DNA of 64,000 nucleotides, from positions 5,647,001 to 5,711,000 of the forward strand of contig JAKZAN010000006.1 of the NCBI GenBank assembly GCA_023053545.1, written 5' to 3'. Source of the stretch: Lepidurus packardi (taxonomy: Eukaryota > Arthropoda > Branchiopoda > Notostraca > Triopsidae). The position numbers and the translations under genes are program-made. Positions 30,648-42,800 of the stretch are shown one piece after another (the first letter of the stretch is position 1; each line of letters opens with the position of its first letter). Under the pieces are notes generated by a model. It had not been told where the DNA came from. It ran no database searches and worked only from the letters and a program-made list of their open reading frames with translations.

Positions 30648-31046
30648 GAGGGTAAAAACCAGCAAACAATAATAACAACGTGCACAAATCGAAATTCAGC
30701 AACACACAGGCGATGCGTACGGTAGCCCACGCACTGACGGCATTTGAGGACTCAAACGCGGGCAACTCGGTTGCCCAGACACAACAAAGCTGCAGCTGCA
30801 AAAAAAAAAAAAAAAGCGAAGGTGTTGCCATCTAGTGACGAGAAAGTAAGCTAGTGTTCAAAACAAAACGTTTTGCTTCCTTAAAATCGCTTGTTGCATA
30901 ACAAAAATTCGCTGGAAGTGCTGTATAGATTGTCCTATTTCTCGAGAATAATTATCAAGATTTAAGGAAGTTAAAAGTGAGTCATTATATTTATATTTAT
31001 TACATCTAAATAAATGTTTTTTTTAATTGTTTGGCTAGGTTTGGGC
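30648..31046. promoter_or_regulatory. Divergent promoter of allantoicase and HIGD2A
   Basis: Start codons diverge across about 400 bp. An A-run and then GCCATCTAGTGACG (30827-30840), a CTCF-like core, lie near the middle. A likely 5'-untranslated intron of HIGD2A runs from a donor near 30976 (AAAA|GTGAGT) to an acceptor near 31038 (GGCTAG). Confidence 0.5.
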
Positions 31047-31744
31047 ATGTCAGCGTCACAGGAAAGCAACAATGATTCCCTGCCAGTAGTGACAGAGTTC
31101 GAATGGATCAAGCTGCAAAAAGATATCAATTCTGAAAGCTTACAACATAACGAAACTGCCAAAGAGAAGTTCCAGCGCAAATTTAACGAAAACCCCTTTG
31201 TTCCCATTGGTAAACTATTGTACTTTGACTTTGTTAATGTTTTAACTTAATGTTATATAAATCCAAATTGATTTCCTTTTACGTTCTATAGAGGGCTAAT
31301 TTACATTCTAAGCTAAAATTAGCTTGTCATTGGCTCACTGCTAGTGACATAAGCGACGTAAAATGTCGTGTCGTAAGCGACATAAGCGACATAGGTGACA
31401 TAAGCGACATTGCTACTGACATTAAGCCAAAAAAATATAATTTTTAAGTGTAGGAAAGTTTGTTTGCAAAACGCAAGTTATCTATAGACATTATAGTAAA
31501 CAAAAAAGCGAAAAAGGAGAGAATTCTGAATTGTAGGAAGATTTGAAATGGAGATAAATGTTTTTTCTTTTGGATTTTTCCAGGTTGCGGCCTTACAGCT
31601 GCAGCTTTGACATACGGCTTATGGAATTTTCGTCAGGGCCGTTCCCAAATGTCGCAGTATATGATGCGAGCTCGTGTTGCAGCTCAAGGATTTACCATTG
31701 TAGCTCTTCTGGGCGGCATTGCTTATGCCGCTGTGAAGAAGTGA
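31047..31744 (+). CDS. HIGD2A: HIG1 domain protein, HIGD2A-like respiratory supercomplex factor
   Basis: HIG1 type 2 proteins are small inner-mitochondrial-membrane proteins that aid cytochrome c oxidase and supercomplex assembly. Two exons (31047-31209 and 31584-31744) join in phase 1 to about 107 residues. The HIG1 domain is EKFQRKFNENPFVPIGCGLT then AAALTYGLWNFRQGRSQMSQ and YMMRARVAAQGFTIVALLGG. This is nearly colinear with HIGD2A (NPVVPIGCLATAAALTYGLY ... MMRTRIAAQGFTV). Two hydrophobic helices flank the basic RQGRSQ loop. The ATG chosen follows an apparent 5'-UTR intron; an upstream in-frame ATG at about 31014 lies within that intron. Confidence 0.94.
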
Positions 31745-32587
31745 TGTGCTAGTATAATTCTAGCATGATATAGACTCTTTGAGCGTACAATTTCCGTGTA
31801 GTATTATAGAAAGGATTCATGCAATTGGACATTGGGATACATCAGAAACGTGTGGCGTATCATTAAACCCCCCCGCAGTCGTTTATTTCGTGTCTAGCGT
31901 AGCAAAACACCACTTCAACCCACTCATGTGTTCCAAGAAAATGGAAGCCCTACACTCCAAGGTATAATTTTCCTCTCAAAAGGTACTTGGAATGAATAGA
32001 ATCACGTTTTACCTCCTTTACGTTCGTTGAACAACTTCAAAGTTTACAAAATGTAAACAAAAACATGGGGTAGATAAACATAAACAGTTTACGTAATGTA
32101 AACACTATATATAATGTAAACAACTGAAAAGTAAATAATGTAAACAACTTCGGCTTTCAGTGAAAAAGTAAATAATCTAATGACGTTTGAATACTGTAAA
32201 CTCAAATAGAAGCTTCAAGGAGTTTATATTTAGAACACAAGCTTGGTTCTTGTAGCTTTAAGTAATGTGACTTTAAGTAATGGAAAATCGAAAAAATAAT
32301 TAAGGTCACACGGCTTGTGCCGGTAATTGAACTATAAACAAAACCCCCCTACTATTAAATTCCTAAATGAAAATTCTAAGAATGTATTTTCTGAATTATT
32401 TCACGAATTTTATTACTTATTTTATGAATATATTAAATTCCTAAATGAAAATTCTAAGAATGTATTTTACGAATTATTTTCTGAATTATTTTACGAATTT
32501 TATGAATTATTTTATGAATATTATTAATATTATTTTCTTTTATTTCATGGATTCTATGAATGGAATGAATATGAATTCAAATCGTTA
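31745..32587. other. HIGD2A-CutC intergenic region with TGTTTACATT cluster and AT-rich repeat
   Basis: Between about 32045 and 32205 the sequence (A)ATGTAAAC occurs four times and TACTGTAAAC once, i.e. forkhead-like GTTTACATT on the opposite strand. From 32345 to 32530 an AT-rich unit (TTAAATTCCTAAATGAAAAT...) of about 80 bp is tandemly duplicated, followed by GAATTATTTT repeats. No gene seen. Confidence 0.6.
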
Positions 32588-33370
32588 GTGTGGAGTGTTT
32601 TTTTTTATTATTTTCTTTGTTTTTGTTTGAAGATTCTGCTCGAGATTTGTGTGGACAGTGTGGAATCAGCAATGGCGGCGTACAAAGGTGGCGCTGATCG
32701 ACTTGAATTATGTTCTGCTCTGATGGAGGGCGGGTTAACCCCCACGCTGGGTCTTTACTTGGCGGTAAAGTCTCTTGTTCCGCTCCCTATTTACGTAATG
32801 ATTCGTCCACGTGGAGGGGATTTTCTGTACACGGCTGAGGAGGTCTCCATTATGGTTTCGGATATCGGACACTTGAAAGCAGCGGGGGTTGACGGGTTCG
32901 TGTTCGGGCTTTTGACAAGGGACGGGCTCATTAATGCTTCTGCTTGTCGCACATTGATCACCTGTGCCTCTCCAGCTCCCTGCACCTTCCACCGTGCCTT
33001 TGACATGGCACAAAACCCCGCCAACGCGCTTCAAGAGTTAATTAAACTAGGATTTACACGTTTACTCACCAGCGGACAGCAACGCGACGCCCCGCGGGGT
33101 TTACTGCTCATAAAACAATTACGGAGTGAAGCTGGGAACGACATTGTCATTATGGCGGGCGCTGGAATCAATGAACACAACGTGCGAGAAATTGTGACCA
33201 CTACCGGCGTCCAAGAAGTGCACGCGTCCGCCAGCGCCATCTACCCGTCCCAAATGGAGTTCCGTAACCCGAACTGTTCCATGGGCACTAGTACTGATGA
33301 GTTTTCTCGTAAACTTACGAGTGAAGAGAAAGTTCATCGACTTGTGCTCGCCCTAAAAAGCTTTTTCTAA
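32588..33370 (+). CDS. CUTC: Copper homeostasis protein CutC homologue
   Basis: CutC proteins are TIM-barrel proteins linked to copper handling; their precise activity is unsettled. The open frame holds the whole domain: LLEICVDSVESAMAAYKGGA, DRLELCSALMEGGLTPTLGL, then VMIRPRGGDFLYTAEEVSIM, GFVFGLLTRDG, CTFHRAFDMAQNP, RLLTSGQQRDAPRGL, IMAGAGINEHNVREI and EVHASASAIYPS. A polyadenylation hexamer AATAAA overlaps the stop (CTAATAAACTT). The first 15 residues (MWSVFFYYFLCFCLK) are hydrophobic and end at a plausible acceptor (TTTGAAG|ATTCTG), so the true start may lie in an upstream exon. The core is certain; the N-terminus is not. Confidence 0.93.
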   Translation: MWSVFFYYFLCFCLKILLEICVDSVESAMAAYKGGADRLELCSALMEGGLTPTLGLYLAVKSLVPLPIYVMIRPRGGDFLYTAEEVSIMVSDIGHLKAAGVDGFVFGLLTRDGLINASACRTLITCASPAPCTFHRAFDMAQNPANALQELIKLGFTRLLTSGQQRDAPRGLLLIKQLRSEAGNDIVIMAGAGINEHNVREIVTTTGVQEVHASASAIYPSQMEFRNPNCSMGTSTDEFSRKLTSEEKVHRLVLALKSFF

Positions 33371-33883
33371 TAAACTTTTCCTTTACATGAACTTAAATTA
33401 ATCAATATTTTTTAAAACTAAATACAGTTTTGATTAAATGATTTGAATTTTGAATATTGTTCTTATATTATTCTTATATTATATTATTATTATTGTTCTT
33501 ATATTATTATTATTATTATATTATATTATATATTAAGTTTTGAATATTGTTCGAAAATGTTCGCATTTTTTCAAGTTTCTTTGTTTATGTTTAGTGAGTT
33601 GAATTGGCGTATTTTGTTCGAATTATTATGTTCATTGTTAAGAGCCGCCATCTTAGTTTTTGGGAAAACACGGAATGTAGAAAGCGTACAAGGTAAATAC
33701 ATCTTTTCCGGGAATGTAAACATTGGGCTTTTGTTTTTCTTAGGTAGAGAAGGGGAACGGAAATGGCAAATAGTTTCCTTATGGTTATACACTGGACTTA
33801 TAGTGGGTAGGCGGGGCTTATTTCTCTGGTTGTTTTTCTAGAAGGTTTCAAGTTGGGTACAAATAGAGCGCAGGGAATACACG
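33371..33883. other. AT-rich gap between CutC and Dop1R2 3' ends
   Basis: Contains ATTATT simple repeat at about 33460-33535 and no recognised gene. An open plus-strand stretch near 33443-33841 is low complexity and has no family resemblance. The genes converge here. Confidence 0.5.
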
Positions 33884-36800
33884 TCACACTGGGTACAAAT
33901 CTTGACATATTGAAGAGTAACTCAGCGTCGCTACAACTGGACTTCCTGGGGTGTTAGCCGCAGATACTGTCTGCAAAAGAGAAACAAAAAAACAACATAA
34001 ATAAGTGTTAAGAGTGGAGCTCTGCGGTTGACAGTTTATTGCGGTTCTAGTCCAAACCGCAAACGTTGTATGTGCCAACTTCCCTCGTTGCACCGTTTTT
34101 TGGCTCTTTTACTGGGTTTATGGCGCGTAGTAATAAAAACAGAACAAAAGCAACGCAAGCAGTCCCTTTTGTCATTTAACTTCTTCTCTGTTCTTTCCCA
34201 AGATTCGGACATGTCAAAATTAATTCAATCGCTTGCAATCGTTTTGCGGTTCGACGTTTGCTCGCGTGTCACTTTACTGCACTTTGTTCTCGTTCTCTGT
34301 CCGAGTGAAATCGATTGACGAAGCGACAAGACAACCTCGCTTTTTTCTAAAAGGCAATGACAGTTATGATCATACGTTGAGGAGCTGAATTGTTTAATAA
34401 GCGGGAAATTCCCTTTCCTACCAGGGCACTAACGAGCAAAATCTGCTACAACTTCTTAAACTTGAATTGAAGGGATAAAAGAACCAAAACGCCAAATGTC
34501 TTCCAAGAAACTCCCGTTTCCCACCATTTTACGCAAACCACGCCACGCCACGCCACGCTAACGACCGCCACGTGGCGTGCAAGCGTCACGTCCGCTCGCC
34601 TAAACTTTGTTACCTTTGTAAAGGAAGTTATTACCAGCTGTTCTTACTTTCATTTCCCGTTAAATAATTCCAATGAAAGTTCTAGTTCTATTGCCTTGAA
34701 CTATAATGGGATGGTTTACCTTACTTTTTCCTTAAGCTAAGCTAAAGCTATAAAGCTTGTTTACTAACAGAAAAAAGCGGGCGCGTTGCGAAACAATACA
34801 AAAGGTAACAAAGTAGTTCCAACCCTATCAACATCTCAACTCGCTTTCTTTTATTAGTTTTGTCAACTCTTTTCCTCCCCTTTTTCTTTTATCGCTGTGG
34901 GCTTGTATTTGAACCTGGAAGATGTGTGCTTTCGTCAACCATTATATCAGGGAAAGCTTGTTACCGGAGAAGCACGTTCGAAATCGACACCTTCACAACT
35001 ATGCCACCCTCCCTGGACAAGAGAACAAAAACCCTGAGAAAAAGGAACCCAAACAATTTTTTCCCCTTCTTCTTTTGCTATCGCTTTCTATTATCCGCGC
35101 TTGGTTAGTTGGGGCTGATTGAAACACTATTGAGCTCATACTATCGATTTGCAACACCGGAGTCATGTCAGAAAGGCATGGGGGAAACTTCTGCAAGCTA
35201 GCTTCATGGGAAGAAGAGGATCACCCAAATCCCAAGCACCAGAATCCTCAACTCAGCAATCTTTTCTATAGGCTTGTAAACAGTGCTATAGACAGCTACA
35301 ACCTCAGGTTTCCGAAATCTTTTCAGGAGCGAGCATGACACTGTTCTTGTCATCACAAACACGAGTTTTTACGTTCACGGGAGCGCACATGAACACAAAA
35401 GGAAGCCAACTCTTTTTCTTAAGAAAAAACTTAAGCTTTATGAGAAAAGTTTGCAAGGTGAAATTGCCGTCACCAAACCATGACTTGTTCGGACGTGGTA
35501 CAGATTTTGGCCTAGTAAATTCTTACAATAGAGCAGAAATTCTTACAGTAAAAGTTTTCTGGTAAAAAAGAAAAAGTACAAAAGAAATGAAAGTTCTTCC
35601 AAAAACTGTTTGACAGTGTGTGGCAAAGTTTGTAGCCTGTTTAATTTAAAAATATGATATGTTGCTGACAGAAAAACATAAAAAAAAAAAAATATAAACA
35701 AAACATTAGGAACCGGTGCTACGGTTTCAAGCATCTCAGTGAAGTCATTCGTCCTTTCACGTGGTGCCTTCTGGTGTGTAAACGCACAATGAAAAGGGGA
35801 AAAACGCCGAAAGAAAGACAGAAAGTGTTAAAAAAGAAAATTTTGAAGGAAAGACACGTATTATGGGTGTGTATAATGACCAGTACAGTACTGTAATATG
35901 GGGGATCCGCTGTTGCTAGCGAACGTTTTCCGGCGTGGCGTGGGGAGCTTTACAGGCCCAGTCATGAAGCTAAACGAACCGCGAACAACTAACTTTCGAA
36001 CTTTTTCATGGTGAGAGCGTAAAAAGGGACAAGTAGTAAAACGCTAAAAACCCTTTAGCAAATGAGGGAATGGTAAACAAGGGATCGCTTCTTCTTGGCT
36101 TTACTCCCTTTACTTCCTTACGATGTTAAATGGACTGATGCTTAATTATTCCGGCGTAAGGGAAATTCTATGCTGCGTAGAGACAAATACATTTAGTACT
36201 CACATTTCATAAATAAACTCTATAGGTGAAATATGGCGTTCTATAAATATATAAACAAAGATCGGTTCTGTAGCGTCCATGGAATTCTTTCAGCAGTCTC
36301 CAAGGAGGTTGCTTAGTTGTCATGAATATGAGAAGACAGGGAAATAATAAAAAATAAATAGAAGTGAACAGGACTTACAGTTTGATGATTCCGTTGTTGG
36401 CTATCATGGTGTTGTCTCCGGCGTGAGTACTTACGGGGGCAACACCCACACAATAATCTCCCAAACGCCCTTTTTTGAAAGTAGTAAAGAACAAACCAGG
36501 AATGAGTGTTAATATCTTCTATCTTCCTCTTCTATCTTCCTATCTTCTTGAAGGGTTTACAGGTTCTTAAAGGGAAAGGACTTAGCTTTTCTGATACAAA
36601 GAAAACAATCACAGGGGCTTAATTTGCCTTATCGTGTCTTCCCTTGGATTGCCTCACTATGTCATTGTAAAAAGCTCCAACTTCATGGATGAACAAACTT
36701 AAGATCGTTAGCTTTTTTTATTTTTATTCATTGTGGAGGCTTGTTTGATGGTTGTGTTTTGCGTTCCAGTCTTCCAGTTATAGTATTTAATTATTAAGGT

Positions 36801-39800
36801 AAAATAAATTCTGAAGATTAGACACAGGAGACACATACAAAGTTTGAAACAGCAAATCCGCAACAGTAGCAGATTTTCATTGCAGGCGTAGTGTTTTCAA
36901 ATACGTGTTGTACTACTTGTTGAACTTGGGCCTACAGTCTATAATCGTTACATCGACAAAAAAAGACGATTTTTGATCGATTTTAAATTGTAACGCTATC
37001 ACCACTTTTCATTGATATTAAATTTCGTTCAAAATTTGTCGTTTGATTATCTAGGATTTCTAACGGTAAATTTCATTGTTGCTACAGTCTAGTTCCAAGA
37101 GTCGACCGTTACCGGGCGCAGTTTAATAGCTAAGCTTGCAATCGATACCTAAATCGATATCTGAATACGAATCATCTTTGTCTGTTTTCATTGTTGTCTA
37201 ACGGAGCGGTAAATAGATAAAACTTTGATCGATTTTTACGAATGTATGAATTTCTTGAATAAAAAAGTTTCAGTATTTGTTTACGTACTATCGATAATAA
37301 ACTAAGCAATATTTTGATATACCGATCCATAACTAAGGCAAACTAGAACGGTTTAACGCTTTCTAATCTTTAAGATTGCATCGTTTGTTCAATACTTCTT
37401 AAATAAATAAGAAAACTTTCATGTCAGTTCGCTGTTAATGATGATAGATAGAAGGAACGATGATAGATAGAACGATAGAAGGCGTAAACAATAATTTAGT
37501 CTAATAGAAGCACCTCAAGGTATACACGCGTTACTTTAGCAAAGAGTTTTATTTCTATTTTTAGAAAAAGGTAAGATTGGGAATTAATATATTAATGTCT
37601 ATTAAGCCTAGGAGAAGCCGAGCCTCAAAGTCATTTATTTAACGTAAGCCAGTAACCACTTAAAGAAGCCCTTGCTGGCTATCGCCCCTCACAGACCGGC
37701 TGCGTAAAACTGTAAACCAACGCGTGTAGGGAATGGCTAGTACTCCTAATTGACACGTTTGGTGATAAATGAATCAAAGATACCATTGAAAACCGGTACG
37801 AGAGCTCTCGTGCAATATCCCAATGTCAGGAAAACCTTCCTACGTCAGAGCTCTGAAGGAATATACTCAACCCCAAATCGATTCAATCGTCGAATACGAA
37901 TCCTAAAAACACGGTAATGGAATATGACTGCCTATTAAGTTGGAAGACCTTCATGGCAACAATAAATTAAGGTTTAGGAACCTTAGGGTTCATTCCAAGT
38001 TTGAGAAAAATCGATGACAGCCCTTAAGTGCCCTAACACTTTTGAAAATTCCCTCCCAAAATGAAATTTACCATGAAATAAAAATTCCTAAAAACATCCC
38101 AACCCCCTATTAAGTTGAACTACCGTTGTAGCTATAGTATTACAGCGTTTATAGATTTCGGAGCCACTTGAAAATCCGAGAAAAATCCATGACAGCTTAA
38201 AGCGCCCCATTTTTACCGCACCCGCGGCGCCTAAACTTTCCGTTCCCTTGGTTCTCGATATGAACAAGAGCAGAAGCAATTTACGCAGTTTTCTATAACG
38301 TACTCACTTCCGTAATGGCCTTTGGGGTACTATCCACATGTACCCGTAAAACACTGGGAGAGATTTAATGCCCCTTCCTCCTGCTTTCTCCTAATAAGAC
38401 TCGGAATAAAACTGTAAAACTTCTTTGCCCAGAGCTTCACAAGTAAAAGGCATTACTTTCTGCCGCCCAGTACTGCATGGCCAGTTGCTAACAGACGTTC
38501 CAGCCGGACTAGCATGGTGTAAATTGTTCCAAAAAAACTAGTAAAAGAAACAACCCAAAACCGGAAAGGCTACTTCACCATTCCCCTTCTTTGAAGCAGT
38601 TCCCAACCTACACATCCGCGCCCTGCTTTCCTGCAATAGAGCTCAAATACAGTGGTACTTAGTAAGTCCCTTGAAGAGGAAGTCAAGCCCTCTGAAAACT
38701 GGCGTTGCTTGAAGAGCAAAAATGAAAACGAAAAATACAAAAAAAAGGGAAAGAGAGCCAAAGATAAAAGGCAAATAAACTTTAGGCAGCAGTCGCTCCT
38801 TCTCCTTCCTTTTCTGTGTGAGGAGTGTTGAGGCTGTAAAAGCTGGCAATCGAGGCCCAAGTTAAGGTCCTAATCTCCTTTCATGGAGCTTTACAGGCTC
38901 CTCCTCCACTTTTTTTCAACCATAACCCCTTCTTTTATTTTCTACCTCTCCTTTATCTTCTACCTCTCTGTACCTCTTACAAATTGCAAATTAAGCCACA
39001 AAGTGATAACAAAACGAGACGCTCTATAAGAATAACTTACATCTCTTGAATTAACAAACAATAATTCACGATTTTAGGCCGCTGCTCCAAGATCCCTTTG
39101 AAAGGCTGAAGATCTATTCTCCCCAAATTTCTCTTCTTTCAAGAATTTAAAATGGATAAAAAAAAAAGATAGAAAGCGTCTGAGAGCTATCAAGGCAAAG
39201 GATTTCGAGTTCAAAGACATGCCATAATTCCAGCTTCTCCCCTTTAAAACAACTAGAACAGAAAGAATTGATTTTTTTCCAACCATGCCGAAACTCAACG
39301 CTAACTCCCTACAAGCCCCTCTGCTTTACAGCAACACAAAGGAGAGCAATTTGAAAAAATATGGGAAATGTGGACGATCCCAAATCCTTCAAGTCACTGC
39401 AGCAGGGCAGATAGAAGTTGTTTTCTGTCTTTTCGTGAGAATGTAGAGGGATTTTACCCCAACTAGGAGCCGCCACACCAACAAAAGTATCTACGCAAAC
39501 GGCCGAAAAGAAGAATGTGGGGACACAGCTTAAAAAAGAGAAAACTATGTAAAAGGGGATGTTTGAACCCTCCAGAAATCCGGAGCTAATTTAGGAAAGC
39601 TCTCTGGGAAGAAACACTAGAGACTGGAGAGCAGGGAACCCTTTTACAAAAGAAATAAACATTACAATAGGAAGACGGAGAGGAGAAAAAACGGGGAAAA
39701 GTTACAGAGACCTCTGTTAATAGTGTCGCAATATTCTGTGTTTACCCCTCCCCCAAGCGTCCTTTTATCTCCCAAAATTTGTGTTGAGGGGAAAAGCGAT

Positions 39801-42800
39801 GTCTGCGTTGAATTTGGGAAGGTTGCAAGAGAGAAGTATAGATAAATCTGACGCTTGGTTCATCAAGTTTGGGACATTTCATTTAGGAAAACCCAGATCA
39901 CTAGAGTCGAACAGGATTGCATACGACATAACACAACACAATACGACGTCCCTAATTGCTTAGCGAACTTTATCAATGTTTACATTCGATTTCCCAAATC
40001 GCATTATGCTTTGGGGATTTTCTCTCCTCAACAAAGTTTACCCTTTGCAAAACCGTAAAAATAAACTGTTTTGCAAAGAGCAGAAGAAGGCTTTTGTTCT
40101 AGCCTTTCTGCATAAACCCATAACGTCGACAAGCGCGTGTTTGAAGTTTTTGGCATGCTTGTTAGTGCCCGCTTCATGTAACAGCCTTTGCACAACGGTC
40201 GTTGTGTTTGAATTCAAACGGTTTGCATGTAAGCGGCGCTAAGCGTGCCGCTCAACTTGTCAAAACGTTCGGCTAACGGTAGGGTTTGGTACACGGTAAC
40301 GGCAGTGGACGGTTAACCGTTACCCTTGGGCAGCGTTGCATGGTCAAGTAATTTTACCTTGCAACTTTATGTGTTAGGAACTTTCTCAGCTTCTTTAGGG
40401 GGTTAACAGGGTTTTCGGGGCGAGGGAACGTGTTTCTCCTTGAAAGTCAGTTAAGAGATTTGTCGTTGATAAATGCTCCTAAATCGTCCACTTCCTCCAA
40501 CCACTTCATATCCGTTCTTCTTTTCCTTCCCACCCAAATCAAATTGGTTAACCCTGGCCAGTCCTTCAACCTATCTTTCAACAATTCCGTATTTCAACGT
40601 TTTGGCCAACACCCTGAAGAACACCCTGAAGGGAGGCAAATTCATTGACGTGTGACGAAGATTCACGATGCTCGATTCGTCTTCTTCTCTTATCTTTTTT
40701 TCTCCCTAGCCTCACTATTTTTTCTTGGGCGAAAAAAATAGGAAGTGAAACCACTTACCCTGGGGCTAAAACACTTAAATGACACGAAAACCTAACGAAG
40801 CAACAACGTCATAAAAAAATTGGTTCTAGGAGGAGGGATTGTCTCTTAAAGGAGCAAATGACAAATCATTGAGAGGCTCATTGCGGTTTTTCCAGTAATT
40901 AAACGGCAACGTCGCCAGGATCCTCTTTTGTTGGTTTTATTTCTTCTCCTCAATATACAAGCAGCCATAACTTTCTTAATGGTAAGTTAGCATTTTGGGT
41001 CCATGACAACTTTCAGACATGGGCTCTTCTTCTTCATAAATTTCCAAGCCAGTCCCTCCCCGCCAAGTCTTTTTCAAAGTTATGGAGCTTCGCTTTTTAT
41101 GACTCCTAGTTACTGTTGCAACAATTGTTCTCGACCTCCTACCCTCCCCCTCTTATAGGGAACATGCTAAGGCCATCTTAATCATTTCTCTGACCAAATC
41201 TTCGCATAAGCAAAGGAAAATACTCGAGGCCCCAGGCACAAGTTTCCGTTGCAGTTCAAGTTGAAGGGAAATGAAATTCCAATATTCCAACGTTGTGTTG
41301 ATCTTAGCTTATCGTAATCCGCAACCGAACCTCTTGGAAGGAGGGTACGAGGACAGGCAGTAATTCCGGTATGGCCAAGTTGCTCTTCCAGGCGGAAATA
41401 TGTCTTTTCTTCTTTTCAAAGTAGAATAAACCCGAATTGAAGTTCTCATTTGGTAGAAACGCTAAGAATGCTTTCAAAATGGAGTCTGAGCTGGTGAGTT
41501 CAACTGTCCTATGACTCCTATTGCTGCCGGTAGTTACAGTTACCATAGGGAAGTACATTGCATTACTAAAAGGTGTATAGCGAATAGAAATGACTGCAAA
41601 CTACGAGAGACTTTTCTCACTTTGTTATTTGTTTGGCTCAGGCTCACTGTTGGATAGCCGCAAAAGGTTTTTCTTAAAGTTACATAGTTTTTTTTTTTTT
41701 TTAATACTTTACTTAAAGGTGGGGAAAGAGATGAAACGTTTTCATGCGATGATCAAATAGCAATTCCTTGGGGACTGAATAGATGGATTTTTTGGGCCGA
41801 GAGGTTTAAATGAGAAAAAGAGACTTTTCCTTTTAAGAATGCTCAGTTGGTAAAAGGAAGGTGGACTCTAATATAGCATTCACGCTCCTATGAGACTAAA
41901 AGGAATCCTAGTATAAGAAAAAGTGGAAGCTTTTCGCTCCTCCGACTCTGAATCTGCAGACCTGGCAACGGAAAAGGGTCTGTACTGTGTACTGTACGTA
42001 TATATACAACCCAAAACTTGAGTTGAATAGAGAAACCGAGGGAATGTCGACACAGCAATTCCAATGCAACCCACACGCTGAGTACATACACCTTTATTCG
42101 CTTTAGACGCAAAAAGAGAAAGACAAGTTTGAACAAAGAAGTAACTTGCAATATCTTTGATTTTTTTTTCCAAGTCCTAGAGCTACTTTAGAGGAAGGGT
42201 TTGGCATCAGGTTCCCTATTGCCATTTGTGATATTAAGCAAGATGTGAATTTAAAAAAAAAATCCCTTAGTGCGCTATTGACCGCAAGGAAAAGTTTGAA
42301 CAACGGATATTTTAAGAAATACAGGTTCATCTTCCCTAAGTTCTTCACAAGTTGTAGAAAAACTACCTTAGAAGATCCGTTTACGATCAGGTTCCTTATT
42401 TCCATCTCTAATACGAAGCGAAATATGAATTATTTCATAAATACTCGCAAAATCCCACGTTGGTCGGTTTGAAGCCCAAAACGGGATAACTTTAAACAAT
42501 GAAATATCTCAAAGTAAGGGTTCAGTTACTCCAAGTTTTTTGGCACTTATAGAGCTACTCAAGCTGAAGCTTTTGGCATTCAGTTCCCTATTTCCATCTC
42601 TAAAACGAAACAAGTTACGAATTAATGAAATACACACATACACAATGCCTTAACGCTAGTTGTGGACGGAATAAAGAGCATATATTTCGACCAGACAACA
42701 ATGAATTTACTATGCCCAACTAACTAATTCAACACAGTTCAAGGGAACCAAGCAACCTAACAAGCCTATGCTATAGTAAACATTCATTGTTGTCTGCGAG

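Noticed and set aside
33443-33841. 132-codon plus-strand open frame
   Set aside because: Built largely on ATT repeats and low-complexity sequence; no family resemblance.
38570-38860. Open frames within the long Dop1R2 intron
   Set aside because: Biased composition, no splice partners and no recognised domain.
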